From Soonwooa sp. (lineage in GTDB: Bacteria > Bacteroidota > Bacteroidia > Flavobacteriales > Weeksellaceae): a stretch of 64,000 bases of DNA. Made by a program: the position numbers and the translations under genes. Shown piece by piece: positions 44,502-53,411 of the stretch (its first letter is position 1; each line of letters starts with the position of its first letter). The DNA is taken from NCBI RefSeq assembly GCF_030151385.1, contig NZ_JASLDS010000073.1:124001-188000 (forward strand), given 5' to 3'. Under the pieces are notes generated by a model, which worked only from the letters and a program-made list of their open reading frames with translations, did no database searches and was not told where the DNA came from.

Positions 44502-44530
44502 AAAGCTATCCATTGGATAGCTTTATTTTT
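44502..44530 (+). terminator. Terminator between the two acyl-CoA ligase genes
   Basis: A 10-bp perfect stem (AAAGCTATCC/GGATAGCTTT) with a three-base loop and a T-rich tail. Confidence 0.88.
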
Positions 44531-44582
44531 TTCAAAAAACTGATATTTGTTATATTTGTATTCAATATTGGTTTCAAAAGAC

Positions 44583-46343
44583 ATGACACTTACGCGATTA
44601 TTCGACATACCTTATATTTCACAAGAAAAATATCAGAAAAAAGATTACATCAATGACAAAATTGGTGGGACTTGGCGCAAATTTTCAACAGAAGAATTCA
44701 TTGCAAAAAGCAATCAATTTTCTAGAGGTTTAATAAAATTAGGCTTAAAAAAAGGCGATAAAATTGGACTTATCACCTCAACCAACAGAACAGAATGGTG
44801 CATCGTGGACCAAGCAGCTTTACAACTCGGCATCATCACCGTTCCGATCTATCCTTCAATTTCGCAAGCCGATTGCGTTTATAATTTAGGCGATTCGGAT
44901 TGTGTATTTTGCTTTGTTTCGGACGAGAAATTATTTAACAAAATAAATGAAATCCAAAGCCAACTTCCTTTAATGAAGGACATCTACACCTTTGATAAAG
45001 TTAATGCTGCTAAAAATTGGGAAGACATCTTAGACCTTGGAAAAGATGATAGTCTACAAGCCGAAGTTGACCAAATAAAAAAAGACATCAATCCTGACGA
45101 TTTGGTGTCGATTATCTACACATCGGGAACTACAGGAAAACCAAAAGGTGTAATGTTGACGCACAACAATATTGTCCAAGACATTATTGGTTGCGAAGAC
45201 CGAATCCCACGCAGACAAGGTAACGACAGCCGTGCATTGAGTTTCTTACCGATGTGCCACGTTTTCGAAAGGATGATTTTCTATCTTTTCACTTACAATG
45301 GTTTTGCCATTTATTTCGCGGAAAGCACCGACAAACTTAGCCAGAATTTGCTAGAGGTAAAACCGCATTATATGACGGTGGTTCCGAGGGTTATTGAGAA
45401 AGTTTATGATTCAATTTATAAAAAAGGTACCGAAGCTGGTGGTATCAAAAAAAGTATCTTCCTTTGGTCTTTAAAGATAGCAGAAAACTATAAACTTGGC
45501 GCTCCAAAAAGCTTCTGGCACAAGATTGCCGACAAATTGGTTTTCTCGAAATGGAGAGCAGGCATCGGTGGCGATATTTTAACTTTGGTATCTGGTTCTG
45601 CTCCACTTTCTACTCGTCTCAATATTATGTTTCAGGCAGCTGGCATTCCAATTCAGGAAGGTTATGGTTTGACAGAAACTTCGCCTGTGATTTCTGTTAA
45701 CAGTTTTAAGTTTATGAGAATGGGCTCTATCGGGAAACCACTTTTTAACATCGATGTTAAAATCGCTGAAGACGGCGAAATCTGTGTGAAAGGTCCAACG
45801 GTAACCCAAGGTTATTACAAAAACCCAGAAACAACGGCAGAAGCTTTTGACAGTCAAGGCTACTTCAAAACGGGTGACATTGGGCATTTGGACAAAGATG
45901 GTTACCTCTTTATCACCGATAGAAAAAAGGAAATGTTCAAAACTTCGGGCGGAAAATATGTTGCACCTCAAGTCATTGAAAACCTTGCCAAAGCTTCTTT
46001 GTTTATCGAACAAATTATGGTGGTTGGCGAAGGCGAAAAAATGCCAACAGCTCTTATCCAGCCAGATTTCGATTATGCCAAACAATGGGCAAAAGACAAC
46101 AACATTAACATCGGGACGACACCTGAAGAAATTGCAAAAAGCCCTGAGCTAAAGGCAGCGATTGAAAAAGAAATGGACAATATCAACAAGAATCTTGGAC
46201 ATTGGGAACAAATCAAAAAAATTGAATTGACACCCGAAATTTGGTCAGAAGAAAACGGTATGTTAACGCCAACACTAAAACTAAAACGTAAAGTCATCAA
46301 AGAACACTTTATGGATCTTTATAACAAACTTTATGATAGATAA
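44583..46343 (+). CDS. Long-chain fatty acid-CoA ligase (AMP-binding), paralogue 2
   Basis: 586 codons from ATG 44583 (MTLTRLFDIPYIS). The frame is open from 44547, but that part overlaps a TATATTTG -7-like box near 44550, so the ATG is chosen. It shares most of its length with the preceding gene (IYTSGTTGKPKGVMLTHNN, EGYGLTETSPV, FKTGDIGHLDKDGYLFITDRKK). The tandem pair arose by duplication but has diverged, mostly in the N-terminal third, so chain-length preference may differ. A bidirectional hairpin follows. Confidence 0.92.
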   Translation: MTLTRLFDIPYISQEKYQKKDYINDKIGGTWRKFSTEEFIAKSNQFSRGLIKLGLKKGDKIGLITSTNRTEWCIVDQAALQLGIITVPIYPSISQADCVYNLGDSDCVFCFVSDEKLFNKINEIQSQLPLMKDIYTFDKVNAAKNWEDILDLGKDDSLQAEVDQIKKDINPDDLVSIIYTSGTTGKPKGVMLTHNNIVQDIIGCEDRIPRRQGNDSRALSFLPMCHVFERMIFYLFTYNGFAIYFAESTDKLSQNLLEVKPHYMTVVPRVIEKVYDSIYKKGTEAGGIKKSIFLWSLKIAENYKLGAPKSFWHKIADKLVFSKWRAGIGGDILTLVSGSAPLSTRLNIMFQAAGIPIQEGYGLTETSPVISVNSFKFMRMGSIGKPLFNIDVKIAEDGEICVKGPTVTQGYYKNPETTAEAFDSQGYFKTGDIGHLDKDGYLFITDRKKEMFKTSGGKYVAPQVIENLAKASLFIEQIMVVGEGEKMPTALIQPDFDYAKQWAKDNNINIGTTPEEIAKSPELKAAIEKEMDNINKNLGHWEQIKKIELTPEIWSEENGMLTPTLKLKRKVIKEHFMDLYNKLYDR

Positions 46344-46347
46344 TAGA

Positions 46348-46375
46348 AAAAGCCAGTTGCAATCAACTGGCTTTT
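46348..46375. terminator. Bidirectional terminator between ligase 2 and the T9SS gene
   Basis: AAAAGCCAGTTG/CAACTGGCTTTT with a four-base loop serves both convergent genes. Confidence 0.88.
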
Positions 46376-46397
46376 CTTATTTATGTATTCTAACTTC

Positions 46398-47300
46398 TTA
46401 GTTCTTGATGAATTTTTCTGTCGATTTCTGTCCGTTTTCGAAAGTTACAACAAGCGTGTAAGTCCCTTTAACCAAAGTCTCAACATTAATTTCTGATTTT
46501 GTTGATGTTAATACCAACTTTCCATCCAAAGAGTAAATCTCTACATTTTTAATACCTTTAGCATCAATACTAATTGACTTAGATGTAGGATTTGGATAAA
46601 TTTTCACAGCTGACTTTGCAACCTCATTAGTTCCTAAAGCATCTTTTCCGTACAATTCGAAAGCTACACCTGTAATACCCGACGAAGGACCTTTAAGATC
46701 TGTCCAAGTTGTATAACCATCCATCATAATATCGTCAGGATCAACCATTTTCGCTTGCGCTAGTTTAGGTGTTGTCGTTGTCGATGCCGCCCAATAAAAA
46801 AACTTTTCGTTATTAAAATTCTCTTCGCTTTTTACAGTTGGGAATACACTGATCCAATACTTTGTGTTTGGTTGAAAAACAAAAGCATTATCAGTTGTAT
46901 CAAATTCCACTGAAATATTAGCAGCATTGCTACCAGTCTGAGCTACAGTAACACCACCTTGCGAAGCTAACTTACTAAACTTATAAACTAAGCCAGTTTC
47001 ATTTTTTCCAGGAATACCAGCAGGTTTTCCTGCTTGATCTTGAAAAATCATAACATTCCAAGAAATAACATTTCCTGCATCTAAAAATCCTGCATCAGTT
47101 TTTGCGAAAACTTTTACTTTTTCGATTTTAACTGCACTTGCTAATTCAAAATCATCTGCTATAAAAATACCCTTTTGCGTTGTATCATTAAGAGATGGCG
47201 AATTGAAAACATTCAATTGATCTTTTTGAGGCTGAGAGAAAACAGATTGTTGCGCAAAACTTAGTTGCGAAGCACATAATAGGAATAATAATTTTTTCAT
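46398..47300 (-). CDS. T9SS type A sorting domain-containing protein
   Basis: 300 codons. A signal peptide (1-16) is followed by a ~200-residue beta-rich domain (IFIADDFELASAVKIEKVKVF...), similar in layout to the protein at 52419. The type A sorting domain begins AVKIYPNPTSKSISID (about 226-241) and ends GTYTLVVTFENGQKSTEKFIKN. It should cross the outer membrane by the type IX system and be attached to or released from the surface. Function of the body is unknown. It has its own strong promoter. Confidence 0.9.
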   Translation of the reverse strand: MKKLLFLLCASQLSFAQQSVFSQPQKDQLNVFNSPSLNDTTQKGIFIADDFELASAVKIEKVKVFAKTDAGFLDAGNVISWNVMIFQDQAGKPAGIPGKNETGLVYKFSKLASQGGVTVAQTGSNAANISVEFDTTDNAFVFQPNTKYWISVFPTVKSEENFNNEKFFYWAASTTTTPKLAQAKMVDPDDIMMDGYTTWTDLKGPSSGITGVAFELYGKDALGTNEVAKSAVKIYPNPTSKSISIDAKGIKNVEIYSLDGKLVLTSTKSEINVETLVKGTYTLVVTFENGQKSTEKFIKN

Positions 47301-47315
47301 ACTTTTAAATTTCTA

Positions 47316-47347
47316 CAAAATTAAAACCCTTCGAAAGCAATCCCAAA
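47316..47347 (-). promoter_or_regulatory. Promoter of the 46398-47300 T9SS gene
   Basis: On the minus strand TTTG (47347-47344), a 20-bp spacer and TAATTTTG (47323-47316), 16 bp before the start codon. Confidence 0.75.
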
Positions 47348-47586
47348 CAATCATTAATGACAATAGTCATTTTAATTAAATTTATACACTTTTTAAAGAA
47401 ACAAATATCAAAACATTAACCTAATAAAATTTTAACATTTCTATCGTCAATTAATAACGAAAAACTAAATATGATTCTAAAAACAAAAAAAACTCGCAAC
47501 AAAATTTTAATCTCTCAATCAAAATCTGCTACGAGTTTTTAATATTTTTATGATTGTCTGCTTGGTCGCCGATATTCAGAAAACTC

Positions 47587-47654
47587 TGTCATTCAGAGCG
47601 AAGCGAAGAATCTCTGCTTTATACTAGAAAGATTCCTCGTACCTCGGAATGACA
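47587..47654. repeat. 68-bp palindromic intergenic repeat
   Basis: The ends TGTCATTC (47587-47594) and GAATGACA (47647-47654) are exact inverse complements, and inner parts (GAATCTCT/AGAAAGATTC) also pair. It is GC-richer than the flanks and matches the style of interspersed palindromes frequent in Chryseobacterium intergenic DNA. A separate AAAACTCG/CGAGTTTT pair lies at about 47489-47540. The rest of 47301-47726 is AT-rich, with the T9SS gene promoter at its left end. Confidence 0.65.
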
Positions 47655-47726
47655 AACTGTGTTAAAGAAGATTGATTTAGGCACTGTTGCAGACATTCAA
47701 TAATACTTTATAAAGAAAATTAGATT

Positions 47727-48641
47727 CTATTTCAAAAGATCCTTCAATGCATCTTCTAGTTTTGGAAACTTAAATTGAAAGCCTTGTTTCAGAATTTTTT
47801 CCGACGAAACGCGACTTCCTTTTAGAATTAAATTCGCCATTTCCCCAAACATTATTTTTAATCCAAAAGCTGGCACATTCGGGAACCAAAGTTTCTTTTT
47901 AAGTTGTTTTGCAACTGCTTTTGTCAAGTCTTTATTCGTAATATGTTCTGGTGTTGCAGCATTGTAAGCACCAAACATTGTATCATCTTCAATCGCCTGC
48001 AAATACATCTCACACATATCATCAATATGAATCCACGGTACATACTGCTTTCCACTTCCTAATGGCGCCCCTGAATTTTTCTCAATCGGCGTTTTTAATT
48101 CTGCCAAAAGTCCACCTTTGCCAGACAAAACCCCAGAAGTCCGCAACATCACCACTCTATCGGCAACATTCTTAAAATCCAAAGCTTTACTCTCCCAAGC
48201 TTGACAAACTTGACCAAGAAAATCATCAGCAGGCGAATCTGTTTCAACAAAGATTTTATCAGAGGTTATCGCACCATAGTAACCAACCGCCGATGCCGAA
48301 ATAAAAGCTTTAAGTTTAATATTTCGTTTTTGAATTTCGTCCTGAATAATATTTGCAGAAACCACACGACTGTCAATCACCAACTTTTTGTAAGTTTTGG
48401 TCCAACGCATCGCAATTGGCGCACCAGCAAGATGTATAACGTATTCTACACCATCAAAAGCACCTTTTTCAATGGAATTATTGTCGTAATCGAGCTTAAA
48501 AGCTTTGTAAGGACTTTGTTGTTTTTCGTCATCGAACCTTACCAGAATATGAACATCATAGCCTTTAGAAGCGAGCAATTCGCACAATGCAGAACCAATT
48601 AAACCGGTCGCACCAGTGACCAGAACTTTTGACTTCTCCAT
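47727..48641 (-). CDS. TIGR01777 family oxidoreductase (SDR epimerase-like)
   Basis: 304 codons. VTGATGLIGSALCELL (residues 8-23) is the Rossmann NAD(P) loop; ISASAVGYYG carries the serine and tyrosine of the SDR active site; RTSGVLSGKGG and WIHIDDMCEMYLQAI are typical of the YfcH/SDR39U1 group. The C-terminal DUF1731 part (about 250-300) begins VPAFGLKIMFGEMAN. Cytosolic; substrate unknown. It follows the S1-domain gene by three bases and is surely co-transcribed with it. Confidence 0.92.
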   Translation of the reverse strand: MEKSKVLVTGATGLIGSALCELLASKGYDVHILVRFDDEKQQSPYKAFKLDYDNNSIEKGAFDGVEYVIHLAGAPIAMRWTKTYKKLVIDSRVVSANIIQDEIQKRNIKLKAFISASAVGYYGAITSDKIFVETDSPADDFLGQVCQAWESKALDFKNVADRVVMLRTSGVLSGKGGLLAELKTPIEKNSGAPLGSGKQYVPWIHIDDMCEMYLQAIEDDTMFGAYNAATPEHITNKDLTKAVAKQLKKKLWFPNVPAFGLKIMFGEMANLILKGSRVSSEKILKQGFQFKFPKLEDALKDLLK

Positions 48642-48644
48642 CGA

Positions 48645-49469
48645 TTATAGCAAACGAATTTTGTCATCTTCAATTTCGATTACTTTGTCTTTGTAAAGAC
48701 CGCCAATCGCTTTTTTGAAGTTCTTTTTACTCATCTGTAACTCGTCTTTTATCTCTTCTGGAGAAGATTTATCTGACAAGTAAATCAAACCGTAATTATC
48801 GTTTAGCTTGTCAATAATCTTTTGCTTGAACTCATCAATATTTTCAAAACCTTCTGGCTGCAAAGACACATCAATCTTACCATCCTCACGAATCGCCTTG
48901 ATGTAACCTTGCTCTGTTGAAAGCGGGTACAACTTTTTGTAAACATCAGAAGCGTAGATCAATGCAATATATTTTTTATCAATAATAACATTCCAACCCA
49001 ACTCTGATTCGCCAATCATCAACAAATCAACTTTATCTCCCTTTTTAAATGGTAAATCGGTGTATTGCGGATTACGTTTAAACTTGGTTGTTCCCGTAAT
49101 TCTACCACTTTCTTCATCAGTATAGACGTAAACAATGTATCGTTTGTTTTCGAGAATTTTTCCTTTTTGCTGCTTGTAAGGAACGAACAAATCTTTGATA
49201 ATTCCCCAATCCATAAAAGCGCCACTTGGCAAACTTTGCACGCAAGTCATCACTGCAAACTCTCCCACTTCACATAAAGGCGTTTCGGTTGTCGCTTTTA
49301 ATTTATCATCATCTTGATAAACAAAAACGTCAATATCTTGATCAACTTCTAAAGTCGAATTAACTAAAATCTTGGATAGAAAGGCTTTTTCACCGAATTC
49401 GTCTGTTAAGATATAACCTGAATTATTAACTTCTGAAACCTTTAGCGTCTGGAATGTTCCTACTTGCAT
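48645..49469 (-). CDS. S1 RNA-binding domain protein (CvfB-like)
   Basis: 274 codons from ATG 49469 (MQVGTFQTLKV). A TTG at 49487 would extend the frame, but it lies within the -7 box TAATTTTG (49492-49485). Two or three OB-fold S1-like domains are visible (about 1-60, 60-135, 140-205), then a C-terminal winged-helix-like part (KDELQMSKKNFKKAIGGLYKDKVI). This is the CvfB/YitL architecture, linked in other bacteria to RNA binding and virulence regulation. The downstream SDR gene is in the same transcript. Confidence 0.85.
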   Translation of the reverse strand: MQVGTFQTLKVSEVNNSGYILTDEFGEKAFLSKILVNSTLEVDQDIDVFVYQDDDKLKATTETPLCEVGEFAVMTCVQSLPSGAFMDWGIIKDLFVPYKQQKGKILENKRYIVYVYTDEESGRITGTTKFKRNPQYTDLPFKKGDKVDLLMIGESELGWNVIIDKKYIALIYASDVYKKLYPLSTEQGYIKAIREDGKIDVSLQPEGFENIDEFKQKIIDKLNDNYGLIYLSDKSSPEEIKDELQMSKKNFKKAIGGLYKDKVIEIEDDKIRLL

Positions 49470-49484
49470 TGTAAATATTTGCTG

Positions 49485-49492
49485 CAAAATTA
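49485..49492 (-). promoter_or_regulatory. -7 element of the S1-domain gene
   Basis: TAATTTTG on the minus strand, 15 bp before ATG 49469. The -33 region lacks a clear TTG at the usual distance. It rules out the longer TTG start. Confidence 0.6.
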
Positions 49493-49557
49493 GGCAAAAT
49501 AAAATCGTTCCTTTTTCTAAATTTCAAAATAAAGTTTTAAAGCTTCAATAATATTTA

Positions 49558-49565
49558 TATTTTTG
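49558..49565 (+). promoter_or_regulatory. -7 element of the methyltransferase-like gene
   Basis: TATTTTTG, 12 bp before ATG 49578. It contains the TTG that would otherwise be read as an earlier start. Confidence 0.55.
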
Positions 49566-49577
49566 AAAAAACACTCT

Positions 49578-50249
49578 ATGTTAATAGAAGAATCAAATTG
49601 GATTGGAGACAAAATAAAAGTTGTTGTCGAGCAACAAGCCTTTCCGATTCTTAATATAGGTAGTTCTACGAAAGAATACCGCACCATCAGGCAAGGCTTT
49701 ATTCAAAAAAATATTTTTGATTTAGTTCCCGATGAAGCAAAAAATGTGGTTCACCTTGATATGAAAGCTGCCGAAGGTGTCGATATTGTTGGTAATCTTT
49801 ATGATAAAGACTTTTTAGAGGAGCTTAAAAAATATAAATTCAAATCAATAATGATAAACAACTTGTTGATGTATCTCGAAAGAGAACAGCGAGAAGAACT
49901 TAGCCTTATCATTGATGAAATCTTGGAAAAAGATGGCTTTTTAATTGTCACCAATTCTCATACTTTCCCACCAGCTCACGATCCTGTTGAAAGTTTTTAT
50001 CGACCAGCTCCTGATAAAATGCAGCACCAACTTTTTAACAAATTTACTGTTATAGATTCGCAAGTCGTATCCACCAACTACAATTTTCACAAGTATCTTA
50101 AAACAAACAAAAAAGTAATACCTGTGAAAGTCGCTAGATTTTTGATGCCTTTTTACAAATTTAGAGAATGGAAATTCATGCTCAATTACTATCTCAATGA
50201 TTTTAAAAGAGATTATTCTGCAGCATGTTTATTCGTACAAAAAAAATAA
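49578..50249 (+). CDS. SAM-dependent methyltransferase-like protein
   Basis: 223 codons from ATG 49578. The segment FPILNIGSSTKEYRT resembles motif I of class I methyltransferases, and VVHLDMKAAEGVDIVGNLYD the acidic motif II; FKSIMINNLLMYLERE follows as motif IV. The remainder (HTFPPAHDPVESFYRPAPDKM) resembles methyltransferase-like proteins encoded in sugar and cell-envelope loci. The glycine loop is degenerate (NIGSS), so activity is uncertain. Single gene with its own terminator. Confidence 0.7.
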   Translation: MLIEESNWIGDKIKVVVEQQAFPILNIGSSTKEYRTIRQGFIQKNIFDLVPDEAKNVVHLDMKAAEGVDIVGNLYDKDFLEELKKYKFKSIMINNLLMYLEREQREELSLIIDEILEKDGFLIVTNSHTFPPAHDPVESFYRPAPDKMQHQLFNKFTVIDSQVVSTNYNFHKYLKTNKKVIPVKVARFLMPFYKFREWKFMLNYYLNDFKRDYSAACLFVQKK

Positions 50250-50275
50250 AAGCCATCATTCGATGGCTTTTTTCA
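50248..50275 (+). terminator. Terminator after the methyltransferase-like gene
   Basis: AAAAGCCATC/GATGGCTTTT with a four-base loop and T tail, overlapping the stop codon region. Confidence 0.88.
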
Positions 50276-50280
50276 ATTTT

Positions 50281-52077
50281 CTAAAATTTATTTTTAAAAG
50301 TAAATCCAAGCATAAACCAACGTCCTGGCATTGGGACTAGACTTGTTTCTGTATATTTTGTATTCGTAATATTATTCACCAAAAGATAAATATTGAGCTT
50401 TTCGGTTTGGTAATTTAACTTCGCATCCAAAAGATTGTAACTTCCCAAAGCGACACGTTCGTTGTAACGATAGACCACTTCTGTATCAAACTTCCAATAC
50501 CTTGCTTGTAGTTTTGCATTGAATTGGTGACGAAGATTATCCAATACATATTTTGAAAAAGCCTTATCGTCACGATTAATCTTGTTATCCAAATAAGTAT
50601 AACCTACCGACAAATTATTAACAATCCAGTTAAGCTTTTGAGCAACTTCAGTTTCTAAACCTAAAGTCTGGATGTTTCGGATGTTTTCGGCACGCCAAAC
50701 TTCACCTGCAGAATCTTTTGTCCAGTCGATTGCGTCGTCGGTATTCCTTCCAAAACCACTTAGCTTAAATAAAGAATTCGAGCGGCGATATTCGTAGCCA
50801 ACTTCATAATTCATCGCATTTTCTGGCTTCAAGTTAGGATTTCCAGTTTCAGTTTTACTTACATAATATAGATCAGTGTAAGTCGGCACACGACTGGTTT
50901 TTGCCCAATTGGCGTAGACTTTATTATGTTGATCTAGGCTATAACCTACATCCAAACCTGGATAGAAAAAATTTCCATTACCAGGATAATTTGCCCAACT
51001 TACACTCGGGACAATATTTAATTTTTGATTGATTAGACTAATGTGATGCTCCAAAAACAATTGTGAAATAAAACGCTCTCTTTCGCCAAGATTATTACTG
51101 CGCAAGCTTTCATTTCGAAACTCTGCACCCAATCCTGTTTTACCTAATTTCGAGACAAAACTTGTATTAATTTCGCCACCAAGATTGTTACCAATATGCA
51201 TGTTTCGATAGACTTCTGGCTTCCAGCGGTTAAACAAATACATATCTTGTGCACGCTTCCAATAAACATTGGCATTAACGCCAAAATTCCCAAATTTCTG
51301 TTCGTAAGAAGTGCTCACCAAAGAGGTTTGCGTTTCTTCATATTGATCTTTTGCTAAAGGCGACGAATAAAATCCGTTAGCACCAAACTTCTTTTCTGTG
51401 AAACCTGCTTGCATTTTGAAAGTCGCATCATTAACCTTGAATTGGTTTTGATACCAAACATTTTGTACGTCTGTATCTGTGTTAAAACGATAACCAGCCG
51501 ATTCTGACTTACCAACTTGAATAAAGTTCCCGAATTTCTCGCTTCCAAAATCTGCTGCAGCACCCAACGACCACGTTTTGAAATCACCTTCCGAAGCATT
51601 GACTTGGTAAGTATTTTCTTTGCCAACATTGGTAATAATATTAATCACACCTCCATAAGCATTCTGTCCAAAACGTCGAGCTGCAGGACCTTTTATAATT
51701 TCGATACGGTCGATACTCGCCATATCAAATGGTAGATTAAAAGTATTATGCCCTGTTTGCGCATCATTCATCTTAATCCCATTAACCATAACCAAAACTT
51801 GATCAAAAGAACTTCCGCGAATACTTAGATCCGTTTGTACATCATTAAGTCCCCGACGACGGATATCCATTCCTGTAAAATATTGCAGCAGATCTGCGAC
51901 ACTTTTTGCTGGCGAATCTAGAATTTGCTGTTTCGAAACTACTGTTACATTCTCACTCACTTTAGAAATAGGAGTCGAAAAAAATTTCCCTTGCACAACA
52001 ACTTCTTCTATTCCATTTTCTTGTGCTGACAAAAAGAGACAGCTAAGCGAAATCCCCATTATCACAAACTTTTTCAT
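50281..52077 (-). CDS. TonB-dependent outer membrane receptor (BtuB/HmuR-like size)
   Basis: 598 codons. Signal peptide 1-19; plug domain about 25-140 with KSVADLLQYFTGMDIRRRGLND and the QVLVMVNGIKMND...FDMASIDRIEIIKGPAARRFG block; then a beta-barrel ending WFMLGFTFKNKF with a terminal phenylalanine. No SusC-type N-terminal carboxypeptidase-like repeat or SusD partner is present, so import of a metal chelate or vitamin is more likely than of polysaccharide. The ligand cannot be read from the sequence. A consensus promoter lies just upstream. Confidence 0.92.
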   Translation of the reverse strand: MKKFVIMGISLSCLFLSAQENGIEEVVVQGKFFSTPISKVSENVTVVSKQQILDSPAKSVADLLQYFTGMDIRRRGLNDVQTDLSIRGSSFDQVLVMVNGIKMNDAQTGHNTFNLPFDMASIDRIEIIKGPAARRFGQNAYGGVINIITNVGKENTYQVNASEGDFKTWSLGAAADFGSEKFGNFIQVGKSESAGYRFNTDTDVQNVWYQNQFKVNDATFKMQAGFTEKKFGANGFYSSPLAKDQYEETQTSLVSTSYEQKFGNFGVNANVYWKRAQDMYLFNRWKPEVYRNMHIGNNLGGEINTSFVSKLGKTGLGAEFRNESLRSNNLGERERFISQLFLEHHISLINQKLNIVPSVSWANYPGNGNFFYPGLDVGYSLDQHNKVYANWAKTSRVPTYTDLYYVSKTETGNPNLKPENAMNYEVGYEYRRSNSLFKLSGFGRNTDDAIDWTKDSAGEVWRAENIRNIQTLGLETEVAQKLNWIVNNLSVGYTYLDNKINRDDKAFSKYVLDNLRHQFNAKLQARYWKFDTEVVYRYNERVALGSYNLLDAKLNYQTEKLNIYLLVNNITNTKYTETSLVPMPGRWFMLGFTFKNKF

Positions 52078-52098
52078 AGCTTTTTAATTTTACGACGG

Positions 52099-52128
52099 CA
52101 AATCTAAGCAATAGGAAAAACAAAACAA
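52099..52128 (-). promoter_or_regulatory. Promoter of the TonB-dependent receptor
   Basis: On the minus strand TTG (52128-52126), a 19-bp spacer and TAGATTTG (52106-52099), 21 bp before the start. The rest of the 341-bp gap 52078-52418 is AT-rich and shows nothing else I can support beyond the unlocated promoter of the next gene. Confidence 0.75.
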
Positions 52129-52418
52129 TTAAGAAATTAATTTTATTTAATAATTAAGAAAATTTTAAAAATAAATTACACAAATGTAATTTTAGTTAAA
52201 AATATAAATCAAAACCACCTTAACTTAACATAATTAAAACAATCCTAATAGATAAATATATCTGATTTAACAAATGACAAATTTCATATTCAGTAAAATA
52301 TTTAATAATTTTAAAAAACAAAAGATAATTAAACTAAATACACTCGAAAATACACATTTTTTATTTAAAATTTAATTATAAGTTTATATTTACACCTAAA
52401 TCAATCAAAATAATTAAC

Positions 52419-53234
52419 ATGAAGAAAACTTTACTTACTTTAATCGCTACTATTAGCTTATCAGGTATCACAAACGCACAAACCAGCTGTGACAACACAG
52501 TACCATCTAAAAATCAAGAAGATGCTTACGGAAACATTACTTCGACAATACTAGCTAATGATTTCACAATTGCTGGAAACACCACAAAAAAGATTTCTAA
52601 AATCACGGTTAATACTGCAGAAACATCAGCTTTGACATCTTTGTCATTTTTTATTTATGACAATTCAACAACCAATTTTCCTAAAACACAACTTTCAAAA
52701 GTAACGCTAACACCTACCAGCAGTACTCTTAACGCTAACAAATTTGGTTTAGCTTTCAAAACATATACTTTCCAATTGGCAACACCGATTGTAGTTAGCA
52801 ACACTTCAACTAGCACGCAAACCTATTGGTTAGGTATTGGCGAAAGTAATGGAACCGAATATCTAGAGACTACCAGCACGGTTGTAGGTTATCCATCGAG
52901 AGCTTATAACGCAAATGCCGATGCTTGGATGAATGTCGGATCGGACATCGTGTTCTCATTTACTGCGACTTGTGATGCCTATTTAGCAACCTCAGATTTG
53001 CAACAAAGCAAAATTTCTTTATATCCAAATCCAGCGCAAAAAGAAATTAATATAACAGGAGCAAAAACGATTAACAATGTTGAAATCTACAATCTAGCAG
53101 GAGGTTTAGTTAAGAAAACTAATGCTTCAGCCAACAAATCTAGCATCGATATTTCGGTTCTTCCAAAAGGAAACTACATTTTGAAAGCAGAAGTTGACGG
53201 CGCTAACAAAACTTTCAAATTCACAAAAGATTAA
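52419..53234 (+). CDS. T9SS type A sorting domain-containing protein
   Basis: 271 codons. Signal peptide 1-20 (ending NAQ); a beta-rich body of ~170 residues (ILANDFTIAGNTTKKISKIT...) comparable to the protein at 46398; and a sorting domain from KISLYPNPAQKEINI (about 201-215) to GNYILKAEVDGANKTFKFTKD. It is probably exported by the type IX system. The body function is unknown. The start codon context is AT-rich, as usual here. Confidence 0.9.
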   Translation: MKKTLLTLIATISLSGITNAQTSCDNTVPSKNQEDAYGNITSTILANDFTIAGNTTKKISKITVNTAETSALTSLSFFIYDNSTTNFPKTQLSKVTLTPTSSTLNANKFGLAFKTYTFQLATPIVVSNTSTSTQTYWLGIGESNGTEYLETTSTVVGYPSRAYNANADAWMNVGSDIVFSFTATCDAYLATSDLQQSKISLYPNPAQKEINITGAKTINNVEIYNLAGGLVKKTNASANKSSIDISVLPKGNYILKAEVDGANKTFKFTKD

Positions 53235-53386
53235 TAGTAGAGGCTTTATACAAAAATCAGACACAAAAAATTCTCTTCATAAAGAATTCTATATTTTAAG
53301 TTAGAAAGAGAGCAGTAATTCATTTACTGCTCTCTTTAGTTAATAAACATTAACAAAATAACTAGCCAAAAAAACGCATTTTTTCG

Positions 53387-53394
53387 TAATTTTG
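53387..53394 (+). promoter_or_regulatory. -7 element of uvrA
   Basis: TAATTTTG, 17 bp before ATG 53412. The in-frame GTG at 53394 shares its last base, so it cannot be the start of a transcript made from here. No LexA-type box is recognisable. Confidence 0.6.
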
Positions 53395-53411
53395 TGGGTC
53401 TTAATTTTGAT

